21,955 nt of DNA from NCBI GenBank assembly GCA_035642095.1, contig DASQTB010000121.1, positions 1-21,955 of the forward strand. The letters run 5' to 3'. This document shows, one piece after another, positions 6,653-15,397 of the stretch (position 1 is its first letter; each line of letters opens with the position of its first letter). Source of the stretch: DASQTB01 sp035642095. GTDB lineage: Bacteria > Actinomycetota > UBA4738 > CALAEC01. The notes under the pieces are model-generated. The model was not told the DNA's origin and ran no database searches. It was given only the letters and a program-made list of their open reading frames with translations. Both the position numbers and the translations under genes were made by a program.

Positions 6653-7499
6653 CGCGGAACCGCCGGATGAGCTCCTCGTCGGGCAGCTCGTCCAGGCGGA
6701 CGCCGTCGGCCTGAGCCCGGAGCTCCATCTCCTCGAAGCGGCCGACGAACGTACGGGTCCTCGACCGCAGGGCTGTCTCGGCGTCCACGCCCAGCTTGCG
6801 GGCCAGTGCGGTCACCGCGAAGAGCACGTCGCCGACCTCCTCCTCCAGGGCGTCCTTGGCAGCTCCCTCCCGCTGGTCGCCGTGATGCAGCCGGGCGGCC
6901 TCTTCCAGCTCCGCGAGCTCCTCCCGGACCTTGTCGACGGCGCCGGCCAGCTCGGCCCAGTCGAAGCCTCTTCCCGCCGCTCGGCGCTGCACCTTCTGCG
7001 CGGCCGACAGGGAGGGAAGGGCCTCCGGCATCTCGGCGTCGATCGGCTTGCGCTCGCCTTCCTCGGCCTTGAGCCGCTCCCAGTTCGCGTACACCTCGTC
7101 CGGCGTGTCCGCCCGGACGCCGGCGAAGACGTGTGGATGCCGGCGGATCAGCTTCTCCACCACCACCTCGGCGACGCCGTCGATGTCGAACGTTCCGTCG
7201 TCCGCGGCGATCCGGGCGTGGAACACCGCCTGGAGGAGCAGGTCCCCGAGCTCCTCCTTCAGCCGGACCGGGTCGCCGTCGTCGATGGCGTCCAGGAGCT
7301 CGTACGCCTCGTCCAGGAGATGGCGCCGCAGGCTCCGGTGCGACTGGGCTCGGTCCCACGGACAGCCGTCCGGAGCACGGAGGCGGCCCACCACCCGAAT
7401 CAGGTCCAGGAGCCGCTCTCCCCGGCGCCCCGAGGGCACCGGGCCGGTCGGAACGTGCCGGAGGGGATCGGGGGTGGCGTGGAGGTCGGCGGTGCCCAC
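6639..7499 (-). CDS. mazG: Nucleoside triphosphate pyrophosphohydrolase MazG
   Basis: The 286-residue protein has the usual two MazG modules. The first contains GCPWDRAQSHRSLRRHLLDE, then EAYELLDAID and EELGDLLLQAVFH. The second contains KVREELAELEEA and EEEVGDVLFAVTALAR. The paired EExxE and ExxD acidic motifs bind Mg and are intact in both. The enzyme hydrolyses NTPs and dNTPs to the monophosphate and PPi, cleaning damaged nucleotides and, in some species, lowering (p)ppGpp. GTG 7499 gives about 30 residues before the family core (RLLDLIRVV), so a later start is possible. The gene lies downstream of mfd in the broader conserved order; the two are separated here by a foldase gene and a GGDEF-EAL gene. 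Confidence 0.95.
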   Translation of the reverse strand: MGTADLHATPDPLRHVPTGPVPSGRRGERLLDLIRVVGRLRAPDGCPWDRAQSHRSLRRHLLDEAYELLDAIDDGDPVRLKEELGDLLLQAVFHARIAADDGTFDIDGVAEVVVEKLIRRHPHVFAGVRADTPDEVYANWERLKAEEGERKPIDAEMPEALPSLSAAQKVQRRAAGRGFDWAELAGAVDKVREELAELEEAARLHHGDQREGAAKDALEEEVGDVLFAVTALARKLGVDAETALRSRTRTFVGRFEEMELRAQADGVRLDELPDEELIRRFRDAPR

Positions 7500-7518
7500 C
7501 CCGCGATCGTACCGGGCG

Positions 7519-9483
7519 CTACGCGGACCGGCTGCCGCTGGCGGAGAGATGCTCTCCGCGCTCCACCAGCTCGGGGATCCGCCGGGGTTCGACCGGACGG
7601 CCCAGGAGGTAGCCTTGCACGTTGTCGCACCCGTGCCGGCGGAGGAACAGCAGTTGCTCGGGCGTCTCCACGCCCTCCGCGGTGACCTCGACGTCCAGGC
7701 GATGGGCCATGGCGATTAGCCCGGACACGATGGGGCCCTCGTCGGCGTCGGAGGTGATGTCCTGGACGAAGCTCTTGTCGACCTTCAGTGTGTTCACGGG
7801 GAAGCCTCGGAGCCGGCTGAGCACCGAGTACCCAGTCCCGAAGTCGTCGATGGCCACCCGCACGCCGAGGGCCCGCAGCCGCTCCAACACCGCCAGGGTT
7901 TCGGCGGCCTCGTGGCCGGCGACGTTCTCGCTGACCTCGAGCTCCAGCTCCTCGGGTTCCAGGGCGTGCTCCTCCAGGGCGCGCATCACCCTCTCGGCCA
8001 GCCACGGCTGCTGAAAGGTTCGGCCGGAGATGTTGACGGCCAACCGGAGCGAGGGGAGTCCGTCCTCTCGCCACCGGCGGATCTGAGCGCAGGCCGCCCC
8101 CAAGACCCATGCATCCACCGCCACGATCAAACCGGTCTCCTCTGCCAGCGGGAGGAACCGGTCCGGGGTGAGGAGCCCGCGCCGGGGGTGATGCCACCGG
8201 ATCAGGGCTTCGACCCCGACCATCTCTCCCATCTCCAGGTCGAAGATCGGCTGGTAGTGGACCCGCAGCTCGTCGCCGTCGAGGGCTCGGTGGAGCTCCT
8301 CTTCCATCTCGAGGCGCTCCTGGGCTCGGGCGGTCATGCCGTCGGCATACCAGTGGTACCGGTTCCGGCCTTGCTCCTTGGCTCGATACATGGCCATGTC
8401 CGCGTTCCGAAGAAGCTTCTCGATGGCGAACCCGTGATCCGGGTACAGGGCCACGCCGATGCTGGCCGTCATGAACACCACGTGGCGGGCGACCTGGAAC
8501 GGGTCGGCGAACTGTGCCAGCAGCTTCTCCGCCACGGTCCGGACGCCGCCGATCCCCTCCATCGACGGGAGGAGGATCGTGAACTCGTCGGACCCCGTTC
8601 TGGCCACGGTGTCCTGGGCCCGAAGCGCTCCGGACAGACGTTCGGCAACCTGCCGGATGAGCTGATTGCCGGCCTCGTGGCCCAGACTGTCGTTGACCTT
8701 CTTGAAGTGGTCCAGGTCGAGGACCATGATCGCGGCCCGCTCCGATTGGCGCTCCGCCCGAGCGAGGGCCTGGGACGCACGATCCCGAAATAGCAGGTGA
8801 TTTGGAAGCTCGGTGAGATCGTCGGTGAAGGCCTGCCGCCGGATCTCGTCCACCAGCCGGATGTTCTCCAGCGCCGTGGCCGCTTGGTCGGCCACCCCTC
8901 GGAGCCGTCGACGGAGCTCGTCATCGAGCTCCAGCACGGGATCGCCCCGCTCGGAGCCGGTGACCACGACGCCGATCAGGCGGTCCTTGGCCAGGATCGG
9001 CACGGCCACGGCCATCTCCGAACCGAACTCCTCCAGGACGTTCCGCACGTAGGGGTCGTTCTCGTCCGGCCGGAACACGCGGAGCTGGGGACGGGCCATC
9101 ATCTCTCCGACCAGCCGCGTGTCCGTCGGCCGGATCACGAGCCCGTCGAAGACCCGGTGTTGCTCCTCCGTCCAGCCGTGCGTCCCCGCGACGTGGAACG
9201 ACTCCTCGGCATCGTCAAGGAGGAACACCGATCCTCGCTCCACCCCGAGGAGACGAGGCGCGGCCGCGGCGACCAGCCCGGCCACGTCGGAGGCCGTCGG
9301 CGCCTGGGCCAGCGATTGGGCTAGAGCCAAGAGCGTTCGTGCGGTCCGGCGCTCCTCGGCCAGCGCTGCCTCCAGCTCGGCCGTCCGGTCGGGTCGATCC
9401 CCCGGGTCAGGGGGCGAGACGGGTGGGGGCGTACCGGAGGTACGCCGATCGCCCTGGGCAGAGGGGTCCGCGCGAGTGGCCAT
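7519..9483 (-). CDS. GAF-GGDEF-EAL cyclic-di-GMP signalling protein
   Basis: The 654-residue protein has, in order, a short helical N-terminus (about 33-60), a GAF sensor domain (about 60-205), a GGDEF domain (about 215-378) and an EAL domain (about 390-645). No membrane segment is seen. The GGDEF signature reads GSDEF (297-301), with the second Gly replaced by Ser, so cyclase activity may be weak or absent. The EAL domain keeps its key residues: EAL (425-427), the Asn of NISGRTF, the Glu of LELEVSEN, DDFGTGYS, the Lys of KVDKSFV, AEGVET and QGYLLGRP. It is therefore probably a cyclic-di-GMP phosphodiesterase, tuned by the GAF domain and possibly by GTP binding to the GGDEF domain. I chose ATG 9483 (MATRADPS) because the open frame upstream overlaps the foldase gene and looks non-coding. 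It lies 49 bases after that gene. Confidence 0.93.
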   Translation of the reverse strand: MATRADPSAQGDRRTSGTPPPVSPPDPGDRPDRTAELEAALAEERRTARTLLALAQSLAQAPTASDVAGLVAAAAPRLLGVERGSVFLLDDAEESFHVAGTHGWTEEQHRVFDGLVIRPTDTRLVGEMMARPQLRVFRPDENDPYVRNVLEEFGSEMAVAVPILAKDRLIGVVVTGSERGDPVLELDDELRRRLRGVADQAATALENIRLVDEIRRQAFTDDLTELPNHLLFRDRASQALARAERQSERAAIMVLDLDHFKKVNDSLGHEAGNQLIRQVAERLSGALRAQDTVARTGSDEFTILLPSMEGIGGVRTVAEKLLAQFADPFQVARHVVFMTASIGVALYPDHGFAIEKLLRNADMAMYRAKEQGRNRYHWYADGMTARAQERLEMEEELHRALDGDELRVHYQPIFDLEMGEMVGVEALIRWHHPRRGLLTPDRFLPLAEETGLIVAVDAWVLGAACAQIRRWREDGLPSLRLAVNISGRTFQQPWLAERVMRALEEHALEPEELELEVSENVAGHEAAETLAVLERLRALGVRVAIDDFGTGYSVLSRLRGFPVNTLKVDKSFVQDITSDADEGPIVSGLIAMAHRLDVEVTAEGVETPEQLLFLRRHGCDNVQGYLLGRPVEPRRIPELVERGEHLSASGSRSA

Positions 9484-9532
9484 GCGACTGATGGTTACAT
9501 CGGGCTGGTCAGGGACCGACTTGAGATTCGGG

Positions 9533-10513
9533 CTAGGGACCCAGCTGGACCGACGGGGTCGGCTCGGGCGACGTCGACGTCCGCTGGAGGACGGCGCCGG
9601 AATCCCGGTCGAAGTAGCCGTACCGGGGGTTGACCCGGATCTCGCTCCGGCGCAGCCGCCCGAACAGCCACTCGGTGAAGAGGTCACCCCGGAGCTCCTC
9701 CAGGAGCTGCTCCCGGACCTCCTGGAACGGCTGGGTCTGCCGATCGATCACGTGGATCACGTGGAACCCGAACTCGGTCTCCACCGGGCCGCCGACCTCA
9801 GCCACCGGGATGTCCAGCGCGGCCTCAGCGAACGGGCCCACCAGGTCGGCGGCTCGTTGGATCCCCAGATCCCCGCCGTTCTGAGCGGTGGCCTGGTCCT
9901 CCGAGAACCGCCGAGCCAGGCCGGCGAAGTTCTTCGGCGTGGCCTCCTTGGCGATGCGGGCCGCCTCGGCCCGGCTGCCGACCAGGATGTGGGCCACGTG
10001 GACCTGGGAGAGCTCCAGGGCCCGCTCCTCGTAGATCTGCCGCAGCTGGTCCTCGTTCACCCGCTCAGCCACGACGGCCTCGGCCACCGCCTGGCGGAGG
10101 ACCTGCTGCTGGACCAGGCGGCGGACGTCGGACTCGGAGGTGCCGGTCCGACTGAGGAGGCGCTCGAACGTCTGCCGTCCCCCGAGCTGGGCGATCTGTT
10201 CCTCAAGCACGCTGTCGATGTCGGCCTCGTCGGGCACGACGTCGTGCTCCCGGGCGTAGGCGGCCACGAGCTCCTGGTGGATGAGGAACGTAAGGTACCG
10301 CCGGCCCAGCTCCTTGCGCTGGGCGTCGCCGGCCTCCCCCTGGGGGATCTCGCTGGCGAAGCGGGGATCGGCCAGGAGGAAGTCGAGCTCCTGACGGAAC
10401 CGGTCCTCCTCGATCTTGTCGCCGTTCACCACCGCGGCCCCTGTGTCCAGGAGGTCGGCGCATCCCGTGAGGAGGATGCTGGCCGACATCAGGAGGAGCA
10501 GGGACCGGCGCAT
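9533..10513 (-). CDS. Lipoprotein foldase, SurA/PrsA-like parvulin peptidyl-prolyl isomerase
   Basis: The 326-residue protein starts with a lipoprotein signal peptide. MRR is followed by a hydrophobic run and the lipobox LLTGC, with the lipidated Cys at residue 18. Next come a SurA_N-type helical chaperone region (about 25-155, AVVNGDKIEEDRFRQELDFL) and a parvulin domain (about 170-265). The parvulin part has VHVAHILVGSRAEA, FAGLARRFSEDQATAQNGGD and FGFHVIHVIDR. It would act outside the membrane on newly exported proteins. The C-terminal 30 residues are low-complexity. The gene starts 9 bases after the mfd stop, so the two are co-transcribed. A SurA_N-type gene next to mfd and mazG also occurs in other actinobacteria, to my knowledge. 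Confidence 0.92.
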   Translation of the reverse strand: MRRSLLLLMSASILLTGCADLLDTGAAVVNGDKIEEDRFRQELDFLLADPRFASEIPQGEAGDAQRKELGRRYLTFLIHQELVAAYAREHDVVPDEADIDSVLEEQIAQLGGRQTFERLLSRTGTSESDVRRLVQQQVLRQAVAEAVVAERVNEDQLRQIYEERALELSQVHVAHILVGSRAEAARIAKEATPKNFAGLARRFSEDQATAQNGGDLGIQRAADLVGPFAEAALDIPVAEVGGPVETEFGFHVIHVIDRQTQPFQEVREQLLEELRGDLFTEWLFGRLRRSEIRVNPRYGYFDRDSGAVLQRTSTSPEPTPSVQLGP

Positions 10514-10522
10514 CGAGCGATT

Positions 10523-13500
10523 CTAGACGACGTCCTCGAGCGTGGACCGGACCCAGCGAGGCAGACCGGGGCCCAGATCCGCCGGTCCGGGGGTGAGGTT
10601 CAGCGTCCGGGTGGCGCGATGGTAGCCGGCGCCAGTGGGAAGGACCGCGTCGGCCGGCAGATCGACCGGACGGAGCCGGACCTGGCCCCGGACTGTGGCG
10701 ATCTCCTCGATGCTGGCCCTCCCCGCTGCCAGCCGGAGACGGGCCACGTCGAGCAGCGTCTCGGCTTCGGCCGGCAACGGTCCGAACCGGTCCTCGGCCT
10801 CCGCCCGGATCCGATCGAGCTCGCCGTCCGTGGCGGCCGAAGAGAGGCGGCGATACAGCTCGAGGCGCAGAGCCTCCTGTCCCAGGTATCCGACGGGGAT
10901 GAAGGCCCGGACGGGGAGATCGATCCGGATCTCTTTCTCCTCCTCGATCGGCTGGCCCCTGAGCTCCGCCACCGACTCGGCCAGGAGACGAGCGTAGGTG
11001 TCGAACCCCACCGCGGCGATGTGGCCCGACTGCTCGCCCCCGAGCAGGTTCCCCGCTCCCCTGATCTCCAGGTCGCGCATGGCCACCTGGAACCCCGAAC
11101 CCAGGGCCGTCAGCCGGCTGATGGCGGCGAGGCGCTCGTGGGCCTCCTCGGTCAGGTGCTGGCCCGGCGGGAAGAACAGGTAGGCGAAAGCCCGTTCCGC
11201 GGACCGGCCCACTCGCCCCCGGAGCTGATAGAGCTGGGCCAGACCCATCAGGTCGGCCCGATCGACGACCAGGGTGTTGGCATTGGGAACGTCGAGGCCC
11301 GACTCGATGATCGTGGTGCACACCAGCACGTCGGTCTCACCGTTCCAGAACCCCAGCATCGCCTTCTCCAGGGCCGCCTCTTCCATCTGCCCATGGGCGA
11401 TGCCGACCCGGGCCTCGGGCACCTTGTCGCGGAGCCACGCCGCGAACCGGTCGATGGTGTGGACGTCGGATCGGACCCAGAACACCTGCCCGCCCCGGCG
11501 AAGCTCCCGGCGGACGGCGGCCATGGCCACCGACTGGTCGTATGGCCCCACGTACGTGAGGACGGGCTGGCGATCCTCGGGCGGCGTGTCGACCACGCTC
11601 ATCTCCCGGATCCCGGACAGCGCCATCTCCAGCGTCCGAGGGATCGGGGTGGCCGTCATCGTCAGGACGTCGACGCTCACCCGGAGCCGCTTCAGCCGTT
11701 CCTTGTGGGCCACGCCGAAGCGCTGTTCCTCGTCGATGATCAGGAGCCCGAGGTCCTGGAACCGGACGTCCCGGGAGAGCAGCCGGTGCGTCCCGATGAC
11801 CACGTCGACCTTCCCGTCGGCAACGTCCGCCAGGACCTGGGCCTGTTCCTTCCTGGACAGGAACCGCGACAGCATGGCCACCCGGACGGGGAACGGCGCG
11901 TACCGCTCGGAGAACGTCACCTGGTGCTGTTCGGCAAGCAACGTGGTGGGAACCAGGACGGCCACCTGCTTGCCGTCCAGCACCGCCTTGAACGCCGCCC
12001 GCACGGCGACCTCGGTCTTGCCGTATCCGACATCGCCGCACAGGAGCCGGTCCATCGGTTTCGCTCGCTCCATCGACCGCTTCACCTCGTCGATCGCGGT
12101 CACCTGGTCCCGGGTCTCGGGGTACGGGAAGGCGTCCTCCAGCTCCCGCTGCCACGGCGCATCCGACGAGAAGGCATGACCGGTGGCCGCCATCCGAGCC
12201 GAATACAGGCGAACCAGCTCGCCGGCCATGTCCCGGACCGCCCGGCGAACCCGGGCCTTGGCCCTGGGCCAGTCGCCGGTCCCCATCCGGTGCAGCCGGG
12301 GCTGCTCCCCTCCGATGTACCGGGCCACCACGTCCAGCTGGTCGGCCGGCACGTACAGCCGATCGCCGGCCGCGTACTCGAGCAGGAGATAGTCGCGCTC
12401 GGTTCCGGCCATCGTTCGCCGGACCATCCCGAGGTAGCGCCCAACGCCGTGAACGCGATGGACGGCGAAGTCCCCGGGGGAGAGCTCCGCGGCGAACGCC
12501 GCGGCGGCCCGGCCCCCCAACCGGGGCTGGTCGTGAGCGTGCCGGCGCCGCCCGAACAGGTCGTCCTCCCCGACGACGGCCACCCGCCCTTCCGGGAACA
12601 GGAAGCCCTCCAGGAGCGCGGAGTCCTCGGCGATCTCCGGGGCCGGCGACCCGGCCCGCTCCAGGACCTCGACCGCCCGCTGGACCGATCCCTGTCCGGC
12701 GCCGGTCACCGCCACGCGATACCCGTCGGAGGCCAGGCCGGCGGCCCGCCGGGCCAGCCGCTCGCCCTGAAGCCCTCCCCAGCCGGCGATGCCCAGGTCC
12801 TCGCCCTCGGCGAACTCGGTGAGGTCCAGGCGGGCCCGGCCCCCCAGCGCGTGCTCCGGCCCGGCCACGGGCGGCGGCCCGGGCCAGGCCATGGCCTCGG
12901 CCAGGGCCTCGGCATCGCCCGCCGTCGTCTCCGCCCTGTCCATCACCCGTCGGGCTTGGGACAGCACGATCCACCCGGCCTCAGGAAGAACGTCGGCCAG
13001 GACCGGGAGTCGATCGAACAGGAGAGGGATGGCCTGCTCCATGCCCTCGAAGAACAGGCCGTCCGAGAGCCGCTCCAACACGTCGCGGAGGTGCCCCCGA
13101 TAACGCGGCAGGGCGCCGCGGGCCCGCTCTCGCACGTCGTCGTCGGGGAGCAACTCTCGGGCAGGCGGGACGGCGATCCCGCCGATCGGGCTGATCGATG
13201 TCTGGGTCGCGGGCGAGAACGCCCTGAGACGCTCGATCTCATCGCCGGCGAACTCCAGCCGGGCCGGATGCGCCGCGTCTCCAGGGAACACATCGACGAT
13301 GAAGCCCCGGACCGCGAACTCCCCCCGATGTTGGACGAGGTCTTCGCGGACGTACCCCAGACCGACCAGCCGTTCGGCGAGCTCGTCGGGCGCCATCTCG
13401 ACGCCTGCCGACAGCTCGATCGGGCGGCGGAGCCCGAGCCAGGGCCCAAGGCGCTGGATGGCGGCCGCCACCGGCGCGGCGACGACGAGCGGTCCGGTCG

Positions 13501-13828
13501 CCCGGCGGAGCCGGCGGACCGTCGCCTCCCTCCGGGCGGCCACCGCCGGGGTCGGACTGATCCCCTCGAGGGGGAGGGCCTCCCAAGCGGGGAACAGGGC
13601 CGCGCCGGTGGTGCCCAGGAAGGCCTCGGCCCCCCGGGCCAGCCGATCCGCCTCCCGGGGCCCGGCCGCTACCGCCAGGATCGGGCCATCGACCGCCCGG
13701 GCCAGCGCGGCCAGCACGTACGGGTGTCCCGGGGTCTCGGCCCTGGCCAGCCGGATTCCCGGCCTGGCCAGGAGGGCCTGGAACCGGTCGCTTTCCAGGA
13801 GCGCGTCGAGCAGCTTCTCCATCGTCAT
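10523..13828 (-). CDS. mfd: Transcription-repair coupling factor Mfd
   Basis: The protein is about 1,101 residues, a normal length. It removes RNA polymerase stalled at DNA damage and recruits UvrA. The N-terminal UvrB-like part leads into the RNA polymerase-binding domain (LSPGDFAVHRVHGVGRYLGM, DYLLLEYAAGDRLYVPADQL). The RecG-like translocase follows, with motif I GDVGYGKTEVAVRAAF, motif II IIDEEQRFGV, motif III TMTATPIPRTL, motif V TIIESGLDVPNANTLVVDRA and motif VI QLYQLRGRVGRS. The C-terminal TRCF domain, which holds the UvrA-masking surface, begins near IEEEKEIRIDLPV. I chose ATG 13828 (MTMEKLLDALLESDRFQ). A GTG at 13894 adds 22 residues that do not look like the family, and ATG 13822 is two codons further in. 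The 210 bases upstream separate it from pth. Confidence 0.97.
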   Translation of the reverse strand: MTMEKLLDALLESDRFQALLARPGIRLARAETPGHPYVLAALARAVDGPILAVAAGPREADRLARGAEAFLGTTGAALFPAWEALPLEGISPTPAVAARREATVRRLRRATGPLVVAAPVAAAIQRLGPWLGLRRPIELSAGVEMAPDELAERLVGLGYVREDLVQHRGEFAVRGFIVDVFPGDAAHPARLEFAGDEIERLRAFSPATQTSISPIGGIAVPPARELLPDDDVRERARGALPRYRGHLRDVLERLSDGLFFEGMEQAIPLLFDRLPVLADVLPEAGWIVLSQARRVMDRAETTAGDAEALAEAMAWPGPPPVAGPEHALGGRARLDLTEFAEGEDLGIAGWGGLQGERLARRAAGLASDGYRVAVTGAGQGSVQRAVEVLERAGSPAPEIAEDSALLEGFLFPEGRVAVVGEDDLFGRRRHAHDQPRLGGRAAAAFAAELSPGDFAVHRVHGVGRYLGMVRRTMAGTERDYLLLEYAAGDRLYVPADQLDVVARYIGGEQPRLHRMGTGDWPRAKARVRRAVRDMAGELVRLYSARMAATGHAFSSDAPWQRELEDAFPYPETRDQVTAIDEVKRSMERAKPMDRLLCGDVGYGKTEVAVRAAFKAVLDGKQVAVLVPTTLLAEQHQVTFSERYAPFPVRVAMLSRFLSRKEQAQVLADVADGKVDVVIGTHRLLSRDVRFQDLGLLIIDEEQRFGVAHKERLKRLRVSVDVLTMTATPIPRTLEMALSGIREMSVVDTPPEDRQPVLTYVGPYDQSVAMAAVRRELRRGGQVFWVRSDVHTIDRFAAWLRDKVPEARVGIAHGQMEEAALEKAMLGFWNGETDVLVCTTIIESGLDVPNANTLVVDRADLMGLAQLYQLRGRVGRSAERAFAYLFFPPGQHLTEEAHERLAAISRLTALGSGFQVAMRDLEIRGAGNLLGGEQSGHIAAVGFDTYARLLAESVAELRGQPIEEEKEIRIDLPVRAFIPVGYLGQEALRLELYRRLSSAATDGELDRIRAEAEDRFGPLPAEAETLLDVARLRLAAGRASIEEIATVRGQVRLRPVDLPADAVLPTGAGYHRATRTLNLTPGPADLGPGLPRWVRSTLEDVV

Positions 13829-14038
13829 GGCAGCACGAAGAGCCCCGGGTCTTCGGGGACCGGGGCCTTCGCCATCGATGGTACAGGCCGCCACGGTTCA
13901 TCGGCGCCGGACCATCGGCCGATACTCCATCCGTGGGACACCGCCGAGCGTTACCGGGTTCGAAGCCGGGGCCACGGGGCGGATGAAGGTGTTGCGGGCG
14001 CCGCCCGGGTCAGGCCCAGGTACGTCGGCGTCTGAGCC

Positions 14039-14623
14039 TCACCGCCTCGGTGCCGATCGATTGTGGCGGTCCTGGGCCGCCGTCAGACCGCTCCCCAGCA
14101 GCGTCAGCACGCTGTCGGCCGCCTCCTCGACGAGGAGCGCGACCTCCTCCCGCTCCGCGGGGGCGAAGGACCCAAGGACGTGGTCGGCGGCATCCCTCCG
14201 CCCGGGGGGGCGGCCCACCCCGAGCCGGACCCGATGGAACTCCGACGTGCGCAGGGCCTGGGCCAGTGACTCCAGGCCGCGATGCCCCGCGGTGGAGCCG
14301 CCGAACTTCAGCTTGAGCGCTCCGAATGCCAGGTCGATCTCGTCGTGGCAGATCACGATGTGCGGAGGGTCGATCCGCCGCCGCCGGGCCAGCGACGCTA
14401 CCGGGGGGCCGGACACGTTCACGAAGGTCTGGGGACGGGCCAGGAGGAGTCGCTTCCCGTCGATGGTCGCCTCCCCGGCGTCGATCGGAAGGAACCGTAC
14501 CTTCCGAAGCCGCGTTCCGAGCCGCTCGGCCAGCCGCTCCACAACCTGGACCCCGATGTTGTGCCGGGTGCCTGCGTAGCGGGAACCGGGGTTGCCCAGC
14601 CCGACGACGAGCCAGGCGGTCAT
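14039..14623 (-). CDS. pth: Peptidyl-tRNA hydrolase
   Basis: The 194-residue protein is full length. It frees tRNA from peptidyl-tRNAs that fall off the ribosome. The catalytic residues are present: Asn11 in VGLGNPGSRY, His21 in TRHNIG, Asn69 in QTFVNVSG and Asp94 in CHDEIDL. Two substrate-contact positions differ from the E. coli enzyme. The Met before Asn69 is Val (FVN for YMN). The Asn of the GGHNGL loop is Arg115 (TAGHRGLESL). The fold and catalytic dyad should be unaffected. The ATG at 14623 lies 15 bases after the rplY stop, and the rplY-pth pair is a conserved operon. Confidence 0.97.
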   Translation of the reverse strand: MTAWLVVGLGNPGSRYAGTRHNIGVQVVERLAERLGTRLRKVRFLPIDAGEATIDGKRLLLARPQTFVNVSGPPVASLARRRRIDPPHIVICHDEIDLAFGALKLKFGGSTAGHRGLESLAQALRTSEFHRVRLGVGRPPGRRDAADHVLGSFAPAEREEVALLVEEAADSVLTLLGSGLTAAQDRHNRSAPRR

Positions 14624-14638
14624 CCCGGATTGCCGGGC

Positions 14639-15340
<702 letters not shown>

Positions 15341-15349
15341 CGACACGTC

Positions 15350-15355
15350 ATCGTA
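15350..15355 (-). promoter_or_regulatory. rplY: Putative -10 box of rplY
   Basis: TACGAT on the minus strand (15355-15350) is a 5-of-6 match and lies 9 bases before ATG 15340. No clear -35 is visible. The spacing suggests a leaderless rplY message. Confidence 0.35.
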
Positions 15356-15383
15356 GCAGGGCGGTCGTCACGCCGACCGTGGC

Positions 15384-15389
15384 TATCCT
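15384..15389 (+). promoter_or_regulatory. Putative -10 box of the MFS exporter gene
   Basis: TATCCT lies 8 bases before ATG 15398, with no ribosome binding site in between, again suggesting a leaderless transcript. The whole divergent promoter region with rplY is only about 57 bases. Confidence 0.35.
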
Positions 15390-15397
15390 GAGGCTCG

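Noticed and set aside
13921..14000. tRNA-like GGTTCGAAGCC on the plus strand
   Set aside because: The flanking bases do not form a 5-bp T stem or an acceptor stem on either strand.
9119..14035. A 1,638-residue open frame on the plus strand
   Set aside because: It lies antisense to the foldase and mfd genes and part of the GGDEF-EAL gene, is rich in Pro, Gly, Arg and His, and shows no domain. Long antisense frames are expected at this GC content.
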